From positions 434,001-498,000 of the forward strand of contig JACJYC010000005.1 in assembly GCA_020636325.1 (NCBI GenBank): a stretch of 64,000 bases of DNA. Reading direction: 5' to 3'. The notes under the pieces were generated by a model. It saw nothing but the letters and a program-made list of their open reading frames with translations. It was not told the DNA's origin and searched no databases. A program made the position numbers and the translations under genes. This document shows positions 17,383-26,046 of the stretch, piece after piece (position 1 is the stretch's first letter; each line of letters begins with the position of its first letter). Source of the stretch: Lewinellaceae bacterium (lineage in GTDB: Bacteria; Bacteroidota; Bacteroidia; Chitinophagales; Saprospiraceae).

Positions 17383-17796
17383 TCAATTGCGGTTTTTTAA
17401 TAAATCGATGAATTCTTCGATCTTGATTACCTTTAAAGACGGGAACGGGATGGATTTTAAAACGCTAAAATGTCGATCATTGGTTACAAGGTAATCTGCA
17501 TTTGAAGCTAATGCGCAGTCTACGAATTTGTTATCGTCAAGATCATCAAATATTAATCGCCAATTGAAAAACACTTCTGTAAATTGGACATTACTTTTGA
17601 GGACAATACCTCCAACGATCAATTCAGCAACAAAAGGAGAAAAATTCGCAGTAAGCTTTTCTTCGTATTCCAACAGTATTTCCGTAGTTAAGGACAACGT
17701 ATAGCTTCCTGCTTCAAACTGATCAAAAACAAATTTATACGGTGAGTACGGTGAGATTGAACTTAAAATGATATTGGTATCAAGTACGACTTTCAT
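17383..17796 (-). CDS. PIN-domain toxin of a toxin-antitoxin pair
   Basis: 137 residues, typical for COG1569-type PIN toxins. The acidic catalytic set is visible: D6 in MKVVLDTNIILSS, a Glu in LLEYEEKL, D in DDLDDNKFVDCAL and a final D in YLVTNDRHF. PIN toxins are Mg2+-dependent ribonucleases that cleave tRNA, rRNA or mRNA. The partner antitoxin gene is 7 bp upstream on the same strand. The gene is AT-rich relative to the flanks. It appears intact. Confidence 0.88.
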   Translation of the reverse strand: MKVVLDTNIILSSISPYSPYKFVFDQFEAGSYTLSLTTEILLEYEEKLTANFSPFVAELIVGGIVLKSNVQFTEVFFNWRLIFDDLDDNKFVDCALASNADYLVTNDRHFSVLKSIPFPSLKVIKIEEFIDLLKNRN

Positions 17797-17803
17797 TTAA
17801 TCT

Positions 17804-18010
17804 TTATTCTCCTCTTAACCAATGGTCAATCGTTCCTTGATCATATCCTTTTTCAAGCCAAATCTTACCGGATTCTTCCCTCGCTTTTTTTAGCAAGAAG
17901 CGGGCAATCAATTCTTTGATTTCGGGTAGAACCTCATCCGGTACTCCCGCCGCGTAAAGCTTGAGCAATTCAATTTGCATGTTTGAATAAGGCGGCTTAA
18001 TCGAAAACAT
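17804..18010 (-). CDS. Antitoxin partner of the PIN toxin
   Basis: 68 residues, encoded immediately upstream of the PIN toxin (7-bp gap), which is the usual order. It is helical and charged, with ELLKLYAAGVPDEVLPEIKE, a basic stretch FLLKKAREES and a C-terminal tail DHWLRGE that may insert into the toxin. No classic ribbon-helix-helix or AbrB motif is obvious. Start at 18010; an internal ATG 10 codons in is possible. Perfect palindromes lie just upstream and may be its operator. Confidence 0.75.
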   Translation of the reverse strand: MFSIKPPYSNMQIELLKLYAAGVPDEVLPEIKELIARFLLKKAREESGKIWLEKGYDQGTIDHWLRGE

Positions 18011-18038
18011 CTTTTTACACGTTTGATAGAGATTTAAA

Positions 18039-18076
18039 CAAAATTAACCCAAATTTGGTTCCGGCATAATAATGCC
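18039..18076 (-). promoter_or_regulatory. Promoter and candidate autoregulatory palindromes of the PIN module
   Basis: The minus strand carries TAATTTTG (18046-18039), a -7 box 29 bp before the antitoxin start. Immediately upstream are a 10-bp perfect palindrome CCAAATTTGG (18049-18058) and an inverted repeat GGCAT-aata-ATGCC (18063-18076). Toxin-antitoxin operons are usually repressed by their own antitoxin at such dyads; binding here is inferred. Confidence 0.45.
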
Positions 18077-18102
18077 TAAAAACTTAGGTAATTTTATTAA
18101 TA

Positions 18103-21100
18103 CTAATCCTCCAGCAAATACCCGTCAATTCCCAAGCCCGCCTTCTCTCCTGCCGGGGCCTGATATTTCACATACAAACTGTGCGGCTTGCCGTCGGCCG
18201 GCGCTTTGAAGTCCACCTGCTTTTCGTAGAAACGGCCGGCGGCTTCTCCGGCTCCGACGGTGGTCGTTGCAACGGGCGTTCCATCCGGGCTATCGAGGTA
18301 AAAACGCAGTTGGAATCCGGTGGACTTGCCGCCTGACAAGGCATAACGCACCTTGAGCCGGTTGACGCCGGTGAAATCGCAGGCCGGGTAGGACATCCAG
18401 CCTTCCGTACCGGCCGTTTTAGCCAGCGTTTCTTTTTGCCAGATCTCCTCGGTCATATGCTGCTTGCGGGCGCTGCCCTCGGCTTCGATCTTGGGGTAAC
18501 TGAGCTCCAGAGAAGCGGTTGATGCCATGGCGCGGACGGATGGGCCGCCTTTGTCGGTATAGCTGGCCTTGAGCCGGACCACCGTCTTGGGGTCCGTTTT
18601 CTTGCCCTGGTCCGGGTTGAGGTCGCCGGCAGCGGGCAGGCTGATCAGCTTCGTGTCATCGCGGCCGAGCGTCAGGATGTACCCGGCGATCATCCCTGCG
18701 GTTTCCACGGTCATCGACGGGTGCGCGCTCATAGCCGTTTCGCCCCAAACGCCGCTGCCCCCTTTGATGATCTTGGCGCTCAGGTAGTCGATCGCGTCTT
18801 TCTGATCGCGGTAGCGGGCGGCCACTTCCTCGTAGGAGGGGCCGGCAGACCGTTCTTTTTCCTTGTGGCACGAAGCGCAGTCATTTTCGCCGATGTATTG
18901 CCTGCCCAATTCGTCTTCCGATACGATCTGGTGCCCCAGGACGGGTTTGGCCACGGTCAGGTAATCCAGCTTGAGCGAGAACCGGTCGGCGGGAATGGCG
19001 GCGCCTTCCAGTTGGCCGTCCTCCTTATCGGCAACGACCACTTTGTATTTAACCGGGCGACCCGGAAAATAAAACTGGCGATTGCCCTCCACCTCGATGG
19101 CGAGCCGGGGCGCTTCATTGCCGGCATACACGGCCAGCGGGCCGATCCGGGTAGCCGCGCCTTTATCGTCGATGGCGGTCAGAAATACATTGTAATCGCC
19201 TACTTTGGCGTAGGTATGCGCGGGTTCGGCTGCCGTCGTTTCTTCCGTCTGGCCGTCGCCGAAGTCCCAGATATAAGAAAGCGGACCGCCGTCGGGATCC
19301 AGCGACCCTGCAGCCGAGAATTTCACGGTTAAGGGAACGGAGCCCGAAGTCCGGTCGGCGACCAGCTTGGCTTTGGGCGGCCGGTTGCCGTCCGTAAAAT
19401 CGATCCGGTACAGGCCCGAATCGTCGTTGCCGGTATACCAGCCCGCACCGTATTCGAGCACGTACAAGCGGCCGTCGGGTCCGATCTCCATGTCGATGGG
19501 ATGCGAGAATTTCGAACCGGACATGAACGGCTCCATCCGCACATAATTGCCCGTGGAGTCCATGGTGACCACCTTGACCCAGTCGCGCATCCATTCATAA
19601 ATGAACAACTTGCCGTCATAGGCGGCGGGCAGGCGGGTTGCTTCGGGATAGTCTGCTGCGTGGTACACAGGGCCGGCCATGGCATTTCGCCCGCCGGCGC
19701 CCAACTGCGGGAACAGGGTGGATTCCTCGTACGGATACCAGATGAATGCGCCCTGCGCCGGCGGCAATTCCCGTTTGCCGGTATTCCTTTTCGAGGTATT
19801 GACCGGGTGGAGCGGGTCGAAGTAAGCGCCCGCTTTATCGGTGGCGAAGTCGTATTCGCGATAAGCTTTATTGTCGGCGATAAAGAACGGCCAGCCGAAG
19901 TTGCCGGGGCCGCGCGCCTGGTTGATCTCGTCGTATCCTTCGGGGCCCCATTGTTCGTTGTCCTCCTCGGCGTCGGGGCCCACTTCGCCCCAGTACAGGA
20001 AGCCCGACTTCCAATCGACGGAAATGCGGTACGGGTTGCGGGTACCCATGACGTATACCTCGGGCAGGGTCCCGGCTTCTCCTTTCGGGAACAGGTTGCC
20101 GTCCGGGATCTCATAGGTGCCGTCCGGGTTGATCTTCAGGCGCAGGATCTTGCCCTGATAATCGTTGGTATTGCCCGCCTTGCCGGTAGCGTCGAATTGC
20201 TTGAATTCCGGCCGGTTATCGATCGGGGCAAAGCCGTCGGGGTGGTTCTTTTCCTTGCGCTGGTGGGTCGGGGCGGTGTTGTCGCCGGTGGAGACAAACA
20301 GCATCCGGTCGGGGCCGAACGCCAGCGAGCCGCCGGTATGGCAGCAGATGCTCCGGTCGCTGTAAAATTCCAGGAGGATCTTTTCACTGGCCAGGTCGAG
20401 GGTCTGCTCGACAAGCGTGAACCTGGACAGGCGGTTGACTTCCTTCTCTTTCGGGGAATAGAACAGGTAAATGAAATGGTTGTCGGCGAATTCCGGGTCG
20501 ATGGTCAGCCCGACGAGTCCCTGTTCGGAATGGATCTTGGGGTCGTCAGCCTGAAAGAAGACGTCCAGCTTGCCGGCCTGGGTCAGCTCGCGGGTATCGT
20601 TGCGGTAGTACATCAATTCGCCGCGCCGCTGGATGACCAGGATATCGAGGTTGGGCAATACGGACAATTCGATGGGTTCCACCCAGACGGAATCTGCCAG
20701 CGGGACTTTGACGAACCGGTCCTCGTCGGGCGTGCGGGAGGTGGTTGCTTTGGAATAATCGCGCACATTATTGCCGATGGCGTATTGGATACCCCCTTTG
20801 AGGTGTTCCAGAAAAACGGGATCCCGGAAATTTTCCGGATTGTGCCCTACGCAGGTATAAAAGGACCGGCCGCCGTCGAATTCGCGGAACCAGGATACCG
20901 GCTGAACCGACTTATTCTCGTCTTCGCGGGTGCAAAGGAGCGCAGCGCCGGCATTCAGCTCGGGAAAATGGTACCATTCATCCGTCCAGCTGAAGCCGTC
21001 GGGTATCTTGGCGATGGCCGGATGCTTCACATCCCTGATCACCTGGATGCCGGAAGCGGCGGAGGTCTCGTGCCGGTCCGGCCGTGCGCCGATGAGTTCG

Positions 21101-21471
21101 CCGAACCAGGCCCAATCCGGTTCGGTCTCGCAGGCGGAATGGATGCCCGCAAAGCCGCCGCCGGCCTGGATGTAGCGTTGCAGGTCAGCTTGTTGAAAGG
21201 AATTGAGGAAAGCGCCCGAGGTATTCAGGAAAACGACGGCGGAATAGCGCTGAAGGTTTTCTTCCGCGATCAGTTCGGCGTTTTCCGTGGTATCGATGAG
21301 CCAGTGGTTGGCTTCGGCCATTTGGGCCAGGGCTTCGCGACCGGCCTCAATGGCGGCATGGCGCGGTCCCGCCGTTTTCGAAAAGACCAGAATGCGTTCG
21401 GGCTCCGGGGCGTTGCAGGCCTGCATCAGCAAAACAGCCGCCAGGAGCCCCGGCAGGAAATACTTGGTCAT
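18103..21471 (-). CDS. Multidomain lipoprotein: ThuA, sugar dehydrogenase, PKD, cytochrome c, CBM-like
   Basis: 1122 residues. Lipoprotein signal with C19 (LLMQAC). ThuA-like domain at about 25-235 (trehalose-utilisation family, glutamine-amidotransferase fold; cues LNTSGAFL, GIHSACETEP, HNPENF). PQQ-dependent glucose/sorbosone dehydrogenase-type propeller at about 250-690 (EQGLVGLTIDP, GDNTAPT, MGTRNPYRISVD, GWPFFI). PKD domain near 705-790 (YIWDFGDG). A c-type heme motif C865-A-S-C868-H869. A C-terminal CBM6/35-like beta-sandwich at about 990-1122. It would oxidise sugars at the outer membrane and pass electrons to its own heme. Proteins of this layout are typical of marine and sludge Bacteroidota. 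It follows the GT2 gene by 9 bp. Confidence 0.88.
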   Translation of the reverse strand: MTKYFLPGLLAAVLLMQACNAPEPERILVFSKTAGPRHAAIEAGREALAQMAEANHWLIDTTENAELIAEENLQRYSAVVFLNTSGAFLNSFQQADLQRYIQAGGGFAGIHSACETEPDWAWFGELIGARPDRHETSAASGIQVIRDVKHPAIAKIPDGFSWTDEWYHFPELNAGAALLCTREDENKSVQPVSWFREFDGGRSFYTCVGHNPENFRDPVFLEHLKGGIQYAIGNNVRDYSKATTSRTPDEDRFVKVPLADSVWVEPIELSVLPNLDILVIQRRGELMYYRNDTRELTQAGKLDVFFQADDPKIHSEQGLVGLTIDPEFADNHFIYLFYSPKEKEVNRLSRFTLVEQTLDLASEKILLEFYSDRSICCHTGGSLAFGPDRMLFVSTGDNTAPTHQRKEKNHPDGFAPIDNRPEFKQFDATGKAGNTNDYQGKILRLKINPDGTYEIPDGNLFPKGEAGTLPEVYVMGTRNPYRISVDWKSGFLYWGEVGPDAEEDNEQWGPEGYDEINQARGPGNFGWPFFIADNKAYREYDFATDKAGAYFDPLHPVNTSKRNTGKRELPPAQGAFIWYPYEESTLFPQLGAGGRNAMAGPVYHAADYPEATRLPAAYDGKLFIYEWMRDWVKVVTMDSTGNYVRMEPFMSGSKFSHPIDMEIGPDGRLYVLEYGAGWYTGNDDSGLYRIDFTDGNRPPKAKLVADRTSGSVPLTVKFSAAGSLDPDGGPLSYIWDFGDGQTEETTAAEPAHTYAKVGDYNVFLTAIDDKGAATRIGPLAVYAGNEAPRLAIEVEGNRQFYFPGRPVKYKVVVADKEDGQLEGAAIPADRFSLKLDYLTVAKPVLGHQIVSEDELGRQYIGENDCASCHKEKERSAGPSYEEVAARYRDQKDAIDYLSAKIIKGGSGVWGETAMSAHPSMTVETAGMIAGYILTLGRDDTKLISLPAAGDLNPDQGKKTDPKTVVRLKASYTDKGGPSVRAMASTASLELSYPKIEAEGSARKQHMTEEIWQKETLAKTAGTEGWMSYPACDFTGVNRLKVRYALSGGKSTGFQLRFYLDSPDGTPVATTTVGAGEAAGRFYEKQVDFKAPADGKPHSLYVKYQAPAGEKAGLGIDGYLLED

Positions 21472-21480
21472 ACCTCGGTA

Positions 21481-22269
21481 TTATTTTTCCGGTTGTACCA
21501 TGGCTTCAACGGGCCTTGCAGGGTCGTTCCATTGTACTTTGGGTTTGCTGTTCTTGAAGAGGTTGTACTTCAGGATGCAGTAGATGGCCCTGAAGCCGTC
21601 GCGCCAACCGATCTTCTTGCCTTCGTCGTAGGTGCGGCCGTAATAGGAAATGCCGACCTCATAGATCCTGATCTTGGGGATCCTGGCGATCTTGGCGGTC
21701 ACCTCGGGTTCGAAACCGAATCGTTTTTCCTTCAGCTCTATGCTCTGGATCAGCCGGGTACTGAAGAGCTTGTAACAGGTTTCCATGTCCGTCAGGTTGA
21801 GGTTGGAAAACATGTTGGACAGGTTGGTCAGGAATTTGTTGCCGATGGAGTGCCAGTAGAAGAGGATGCGGTGGGGTTTGCTGCCCATGAACCGCGAGCC
21901 GTACACGACGTCGGCCATCCCCAGCAGGATGGGCTCAAGGAGTTCGTTGTACTCCCTGGGGTCGTATTCCAGGTCGGCATCCTGGATGATCAGGTATTCG
22001 CCCGTCGCTTTTTTGATGCCGGTGTGGAGGGCGGCCCCTTTCCCCTGGTTGACCTCGTGTTCGTAGTAGACCACGTTGAGGTCGGTGTTGTTCTGGATGT
22101 AATTGTGGACGGCCTCTTTGGTGTTGTCGGTGGAACAATCGTTCACGATGATGATCTCCTTGCGGATTCCCCCGACCATTTCTACTTCCCTGATCTTGTC
22201 CAGGATCAGGTGGATCGTCGGCCCTTCATTGTAGGCGGGGATGACGATCGATAGTTTGTTGATTTTCAT
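21481..22269 (-). CDS. Glycosyltransferase family 2 (DPM1/polyprenyl-phosphate type)
   Basis: 262 residues from the ATG at 22269 (an ATG at 22278 adds three). The GT-A fold opens with LSIVIPAYNEGPTI and includes the nucleotide-binding VNDCSTDNT and the DxD-like QDADLEYDP. The C-terminal part is soluble, with EVGISYYGRTYDEGKKIGW typical of dolichyl-phosphate-mannose-synthase-like enzymes in bacteria. It probably transfers a sugar from a nucleotide donor to a lipid carrier at the inner membrane. It lies 65 bp downstream of a polytopic protein and in line with rfbC, so it belongs to a surface-glycan cluster. Confidence 0.9.
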   Translation of the reverse strand: MKINKLSIVIPAYNEGPTIHLILDKIREVEMVGGIRKEIIIVNDCSTDNTKEAVHNYIQNNTDLNVVYYEHEVNQGKGAALHTGIKKATGEYLIIQDADLEYDPREYNELLEPILLGMADVVYGSRFMGSKPHRILFYWHSIGNKFLTNLSNMFSNLNLTDMETCYKLFSTRLIQSIELKEKRFGFEPEVTAKIARIPKIRIYEVGISYYGRTYDEGKKIGWRDGFRAIYCILKYNLFKNSKPKVQWNDPARPVEAMVQPEK

Positions 22270-22334
22270 GCGAGGCATTTTAAACTTTCAAAGAATGGTT
22301 GCAAAATGGTTGTGTTGTTCAGGGTGTTATTCGG

Positions 22335-24074
22335 TCATTGATCACTGATATGGGTCTGCTGTGAAAATTTGGTATCGACCCTGAAGCCGTCCTGGTAATC
22401 GCTGCCCCTCATCATCAGGTTCTGTTTGGGGAACGGCGTACAGGGCAAGGGCAGGTTATAGCACCAGATCCCTTTGGCGGGCGGTTCCGCCGGCGGCGTA
22501 TTCAAGGTAAAGTTTTCGGCCTGGAAAATCAGGGGTTCGGTCCGGACCTGGAAATAATCCGGCATCCACAATAAGCCCGCCGAAAAATGCTCGGTGTACC
22601 TCACGCCGTTTTTAAGTACGGAAGTAGCCATCATCAGCGGCGGAAATAACAGGAATATGAATTGATTGGGTTTGATCCGTCTGACGGCCGGCGCGCCGAC
22701 CCAGGAAAGCACCAACCCCAGCCCCAGGAAAAGGAAAGCAAAGCCGAACCTTGGGCGCGGCGCCTCCAGAAACCAGAAAACCAGGTTGAAGGCCACCGTG
22801 AAATTCACGATCGCCAGGGTGTATTTGCGCCGGTACAGGGCCAATGCGGCCAGGAATACCGTGAACAGGTCGATGATCATGATCGCCTGCCATTTTAGCG
22901 ACTGGTTGGGCCACCAGGCCTTGAACCACGGGACAAACGGCATGGAGAGCACTTTCGGAATGTCCTGGATCGGGGTCACGGCGCCGCCCGAAGGCAATTT
23001 GGCCCAGCCCGAAACCAGGTTCTTCTCCAGGATCACTTCTTCCATGGGGATCTTCCAGTCGACAGAAAGTACGTCGAGCTGGGGCACCGGATAGAGCAGG
23101 TAACCGGAGAGGATGATATTCCGCGTAATGAACGGCGCCAGGATCAGCAGTCCGGCGCCGGCAAAGGCCAGCAATCTTCTGCCGGCAAACAGGCGTTTCA
23201 GGGTAAACAAGAGGATGACGCCGGCAAATACAGAACTGAGCTTGAAGGTAACCGCCGTCATGATCAGCATCCAGAAAAACAGCAGGCCCGTCATTTTGCT
23301 CGCTTCGAAAACCGGCCTGTCCATAAAAAAAAGTAAAGCGTATAACAGGATCATGGCGCTGATGCCGTCGGTGGACGTGCCGTGTATTTCCGGAAAAAGC
23401 TGGAAGGTACAGGCCAGCGCCAGGATGGAATACAGGATAAAATCAGCCCATCGCTGCGCCGCCAGGTTGGATTGAACCAGCACAACAAGCCGGGTGATGA
23501 ACAGGAAGAAAAACAGGCTTGCCAGCGAAAACACAACGTGATCGCTTGAAAACCAAAGTGTGAAAAAGGCAGATGAAATGAAGAAATGCGAATTGAAGGC
23601 AAACCGACCGTGTACATTGCCCAGACCGGGTACAACGGCGTATTCCCTGATCCACTTGATCGATTGGGAATGGTAGAACCAAACGTCCGATTCGCCGAAT
23701 TCCAGGATCACCGCGCACATCGACATCAGGAAAACGGTCAGGATCACCACTTTTACCGGCCACGGCAGCCCTTTCCAGCCCGATCGCAGGCCGGCATACA
23801 CCGCAGCCAGGTCGGCCCTGAGCCAATACGTAAGTCCCGCCCCGGCCAGGGCAAAAGCACTGACCAGGTATCCGTTGACCGGCATGAAAATGGAAGCGAT
23901 GCTGACCAGGGAGGTGATCAGCATAAAACCCAGGAGAAATACGTAATCCGGGCCGGCCTTTGCCAGTATTCGACGGTCTTCATGCAACAGTGAAGCCGTT
24001 AAGGCGGACCCGGCCAGACCAAAGACCAGTGATATCCAACCTGCGAAAACCCACGAAATGAGCAATGCGACCAT
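22335..24074 (-). CDS. Polytopic membrane protein, LIC_10190-like glycan-assembly candidate
   Basis: 579 residues with ten or more hydrophobic helices. The loop after helix four, with FGESDVWFYHSQSIKWI and then GNVHGRFAFNSH, is characteristic of the LIC_10190-type membrane family, which occurs in polysaccharide and O-antigen clusters. Acidic residues in the first long loop recall GT-C glycosyltransferases. It probably acts in the inner membrane on a lipid-linked sugar, but no reaction has been assigned. Neighbours are the GT2 enzyme downstream and RfbC upstream on the same strand. Confidence 0.75.
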   Translation of the reverse strand: MVALLISWVFAGWISLVFGLAGSALTASLLHEDRRILAKAGPDYVFLLGFMLITSLVSIASIFMPVNGYLVSAFALAGAGLTYWLRADLAAVYAGLRSGWKGLPWPVKVVILTVFLMSMCAVILEFGESDVWFYHSQSIKWIREYAVVPGLGNVHGRFAFNSHFFISSAFFTLWFSSDHVVFSLASLFFFLFITRLVVLVQSNLAAQRWADFILYSILALACTFQLFPEIHGTSTDGISAMILLYALLFFMDRPVFEASKMTGLLFFWMLIMTAVTFKLSSVFAGVILLFTLKRLFAGRRLLAFAGAGLLILAPFITRNIILSGYLLYPVPQLDVLSVDWKIPMEEVILEKNLVSGWAKLPSGGAVTPIQDIPKVLSMPFVPWFKAWWPNQSLKWQAIMIIDLFTVFLAALALYRRKYTLAIVNFTVAFNLVFWFLEAPRPRFGFAFLFLGLGLVLSWVGAPAVRRIKPNQFIFLLFPPLMMATSVLKNGVRYTEHFSAGLLWMPDYFQVRTEPLIFQAENFTLNTPPAEPPAKGIWCYNLPLPCTPFPKQNLMMRGSDYQDGFRVDTKFSQQTHISDQ

Positions 24075-24337
24075 TCTCGCCCGGTTTATGAGAGCTTAAA
24101 CTATTAAACGTTTGCAGGAGGAGGATTGTCAGGTAGAGCTGTAATGATGATGTCGGATCTTCCAGCACGAAGGAAAAATCCATTTACAGGGAATCTGATG
24201 TCAGTTATTTGTCTTAGATCGGCTTTGTGCGAGTCAAAGGTAACGTATTCCGGTGAATCGCCAAAACAATAAGCGGTTCTACGGCATTTCGCGGGTTTTG
24301 TTGCACCGGAAAGTGAAGAATTTCAGGAAAAAACAGA
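24075..24337. other. Intergenic spacer, nothing recognised
   Basis: 263 bp between rfbC and the membrane protein on the minus strand. Open frames here are short and shadow-like. I see no clear TAnnTTTG box at useful spacing and no strong hairpin. Confidence 0.4.
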
Positions 24338-24880
24338 TTATTTCCGGTGACGGCCGAACGGAGGCCACGAGGTATCCTTTTCTGACAGGATAATCCCGGC
24401 CGGATCGATTTCCCAGTCGATTCCCAGGGCCGGATCATTATAGCTGAGGCCGCCTTCATGGGCTTTTGAGTAGTAATTATCGCACTTGTAGGCAAAAATG
24501 GCCGTTTCGCTCAGTACGACGTACCCATGGGCAAAGCCGCGCGGGATGAACAACTGCCTTTTGTTATCGCCGCTCAGCCGGACGCCGTACCACTGGCCGT
24601 ATGTCGGTGAATGTTCGCGAATGTCAACAACCACATCCAGCACTTCGCCCTCGATCACGCGCACCAGTTTGGCCTGTGCAAAAGGCGGCGCCTGATAATG
24701 CAGCCCCCGGAGCACACCATAGCCTGACTTGGCCTCGTTGTCCTGTACAAAATCGGTATACACGCCGCCCTCGCCGAACCGGAGGCGGTTGAAACTCTCG
24801 AAAAAATACCCCCGGTCATCCGGAAAAACGACGGGATCGTAGATCATCAGGCCCCCGATCGGGGTAGGTGTAAACGGCAT
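24338..24880 (-). CDS. rfbC: dTDP-4-dehydrorhamnose 3,5-epimerase
   Basis: 180 residues from the ATG at 24880, the usual length; an upstream in-frame extension is not conserved-looking. The cupin-type epimerase motifs are present: VFPDDRGYFFESF, the catalytic region VLRGLHYQAPPFAQAKLVRV with the active His, VVDIREHSPTYGQW, then IPRGFAHGYVVLSE. The enzyme converts dTDP-4-dehydro-6-deoxy-glucose to the L-lyxo form, the third step of dTDP-L-rhamnose synthesis. RfbA, B and D are not in the window. It supports a rhamnose-containing surface polysaccharide made with the GT2 and membrane proteins downstream. Confidence 0.95.
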   Translation of the reverse strand: MPFTPTPIGGLMIYDPVVFPDDRGYFFESFNRLRFGEGGVYTDFVQDNEAKSGYGVLRGLHYQAPPFAQAKLVRVIEGEVLDVVVDIREHSPTYGQWYGVRLSGDNKRQLFIPRGFAHGYVVLSETAIFAYKCDNYYSKAHEGGLSYNDPALGIDWEIDPAGIILSEKDTSWPPFGRHRK

Positions 24881-24948
24881 CTGACCGGTTTTGGTTTGAA
24901 GAGGCAAAGGTAATAAAGGGGACATGCAATCGGCAGCTCCTCCCAATA

Positions 24949-24983
24949 AAAAAGCCGCGACCCTGATCAGGATCGCGGCTTCC
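24949..24983 (-). terminator. Rho-independent terminator of the DUF2911 gene
   Basis: On the minus strand the palindrome AAGCCGCGA...TCGCGGCTT (24952-24981, centre CTGATCAG) is followed by a run of T (A-run at 24947-24952 on plus). It lies about 110 bp after the stop of the DUF2911 gene at 25093 and separates it from rfbC. Confidence 0.75.
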
Positions 24984-24998
24984 GGAAGTCAGGCTGAA

Positions 24999-25087
24999 TC
25001 TAATCCTCGATTCCTCCCCCGACCGCCGTAGCTCATCAAGAGCGAAGGAGGTAGTTCCTCGATTCCTCAATTGATTCGATTCCTCCA
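24999..25087. repeat. cctcgattcctc array enclosing a GC-rich hairpin
   Basis: Words of the type cctcgattcctc flank a hairpin element at about 25012-25051. That element opens cccccgaccgcc and contains GCTC-atcaa-GAGC (25031-25043) inside an outer CCTCC/GGAGG pair. The same words in reverse orientation (gaggaatcgagg) occur at 28646-28690. Confidence 0.7.
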
Positions 25088-25092
25088 AATCA

Positions 25093-25947
25093 TCACATCG
25101 CCCACTCCTTGATCGACTTCTCGTTCATCCGAACGTAGTCGTCGTTTCCGGCGGCTTTGGCCAGTTCCAGAGATTTTTTAGCGGCGGCGATGGCTTCTTT
25201 TTTCTTGCCCAGGTCGGCGAGGATCAAAGCTTCAGTGCGCACCTGCCAGAAGGCCGGTTTTTCCACATTGGTGGCTTTCTGGATCCACTCCAGGGCCTGG
25301 TTGAGGTCCTTGCCGGCAGCGTGATAGTAGGAAGCGGCAGCGTAGTAGTCGTTAGGGGTCGGGCCGGCAAGCGTAGACTTGATGCTGGCCATAACCGCTT
25401 CGTCAACCGGCACTTCCAGCGGAAGAGCTACCCAGGTGCTTTCCCACATAATGCCGATATTTGCGCTGGTGTTGGTGATATCGCCGATATCGAAAGTCAG
25501 GGTCTCGATATTGATCGGCGCCAGGCTTTGCGGTTGGGCGGTAACTTTGGCAACCGGATCCTTTTCAGTGTAGCTGGTCCAGTTGGTGCTTTCATAAGGA
25601 TAGAACATGAACACCCAGCTGCTGGCGCCCGGCGTGGCCAGCACCGCATAAGAACCGGCCTTCAGGGGCTGGCCGCCCAGTTTGACGTCCGTGCTGAAGG
25701 TGAACTTGGTAGCCGAGTTGGCCCCCAGGCGCCAGACACTGCCGAAAGGCACTACACCTTCGGCTGAAAAGATCTTACGGCCTTTCATGCTGGGCCGGGA
25801 ATAGGCCAGTGTAATGTCCGTCAGGCCCACTGTTTGCTTGAGCTCAGCGCCCGGGCTTGCAGCCGGCGTCCGGATCTGTGAATGAGCCGGAAGGGCAAAC
25901 ACGACCAGAAGGGCAATCGGTAAAAGGTTGTTGATCAATCGCATCAT
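25093..25947 (-). CDS. Secreted DUF2911 protein with C-terminal helical repeat
   Basis: 284 residues from the ATG at 25947, which opens a signal peptide (ALLVVFALPAHS|Q). The much longer open frame upstream is antisense to two real genes and is rejected. The DUF2911 domain covers about 25-190: GLTDITLAYSRPSMKGR, VPFGSVWRLGANSATKFTF and LKAGSYAVLATPG. A TPR-like helical tail follows (AASYYHAAGKDLNQALEWIQKA). DUF2911 proteins are common secreted proteins in Bacteroidota with no assigned function. It is divergent from mgsA. Confidence 0.9.
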   Translation of the reverse strand: MMRLINNLLPIALLVVFALPAHSQIRTPAASPGAELKQTVGLTDITLAYSRPSMKGRKIFSAEGVVPFGSVWRLGANSATKFTFSTDVKLGGQPLKAGSYAVLATPGASSWVFMFYPYESTNWTSYTEKDPVAKVTAQPQSLAPINIETLTFDIGDITNTSANIGIMWESTWVALPLEVPVDEAVMASIKSTLAGPTPNDYYAAASYYHAAGKDLNQALEWIQKATNVEKPAFWQVRTEALILADLGKKKEAIAAAKKSLELAKAAGNDDYVRMNEKSIKEWAM

Positions 25948-26009
25948 GTTAATTTTGGTTTTAATAGTAAATAGGATGATTTTGGAGTGTAAAACTCTTA
26001 AATTGCAAT

Positions 26010-26017
26010 TAGCTTTG
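26010..26017 (+). promoter_or_regulatory. -7 box of mgsA
   Basis: TAGCTTTG fits TAnnTTTG and lies 29 bp before the ATG at 26047. A TTTG occurs further upstream at 25981 but with a longer spacer than usual. Confidence 0.45.
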
Positions 26018-26046
26018 AAAACATCGCCAATAAATTCTTTGTTCAA

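Noticed and set aside
19501..22254. 917-codon plus-strand open frame across the ThuA-fusion and GT2 genes
   Set aside because: It is antisense to two well-supported minus-strand genes and reads as an Ala/Gly/Val-rich shadow of GC-rich codons with no domain.
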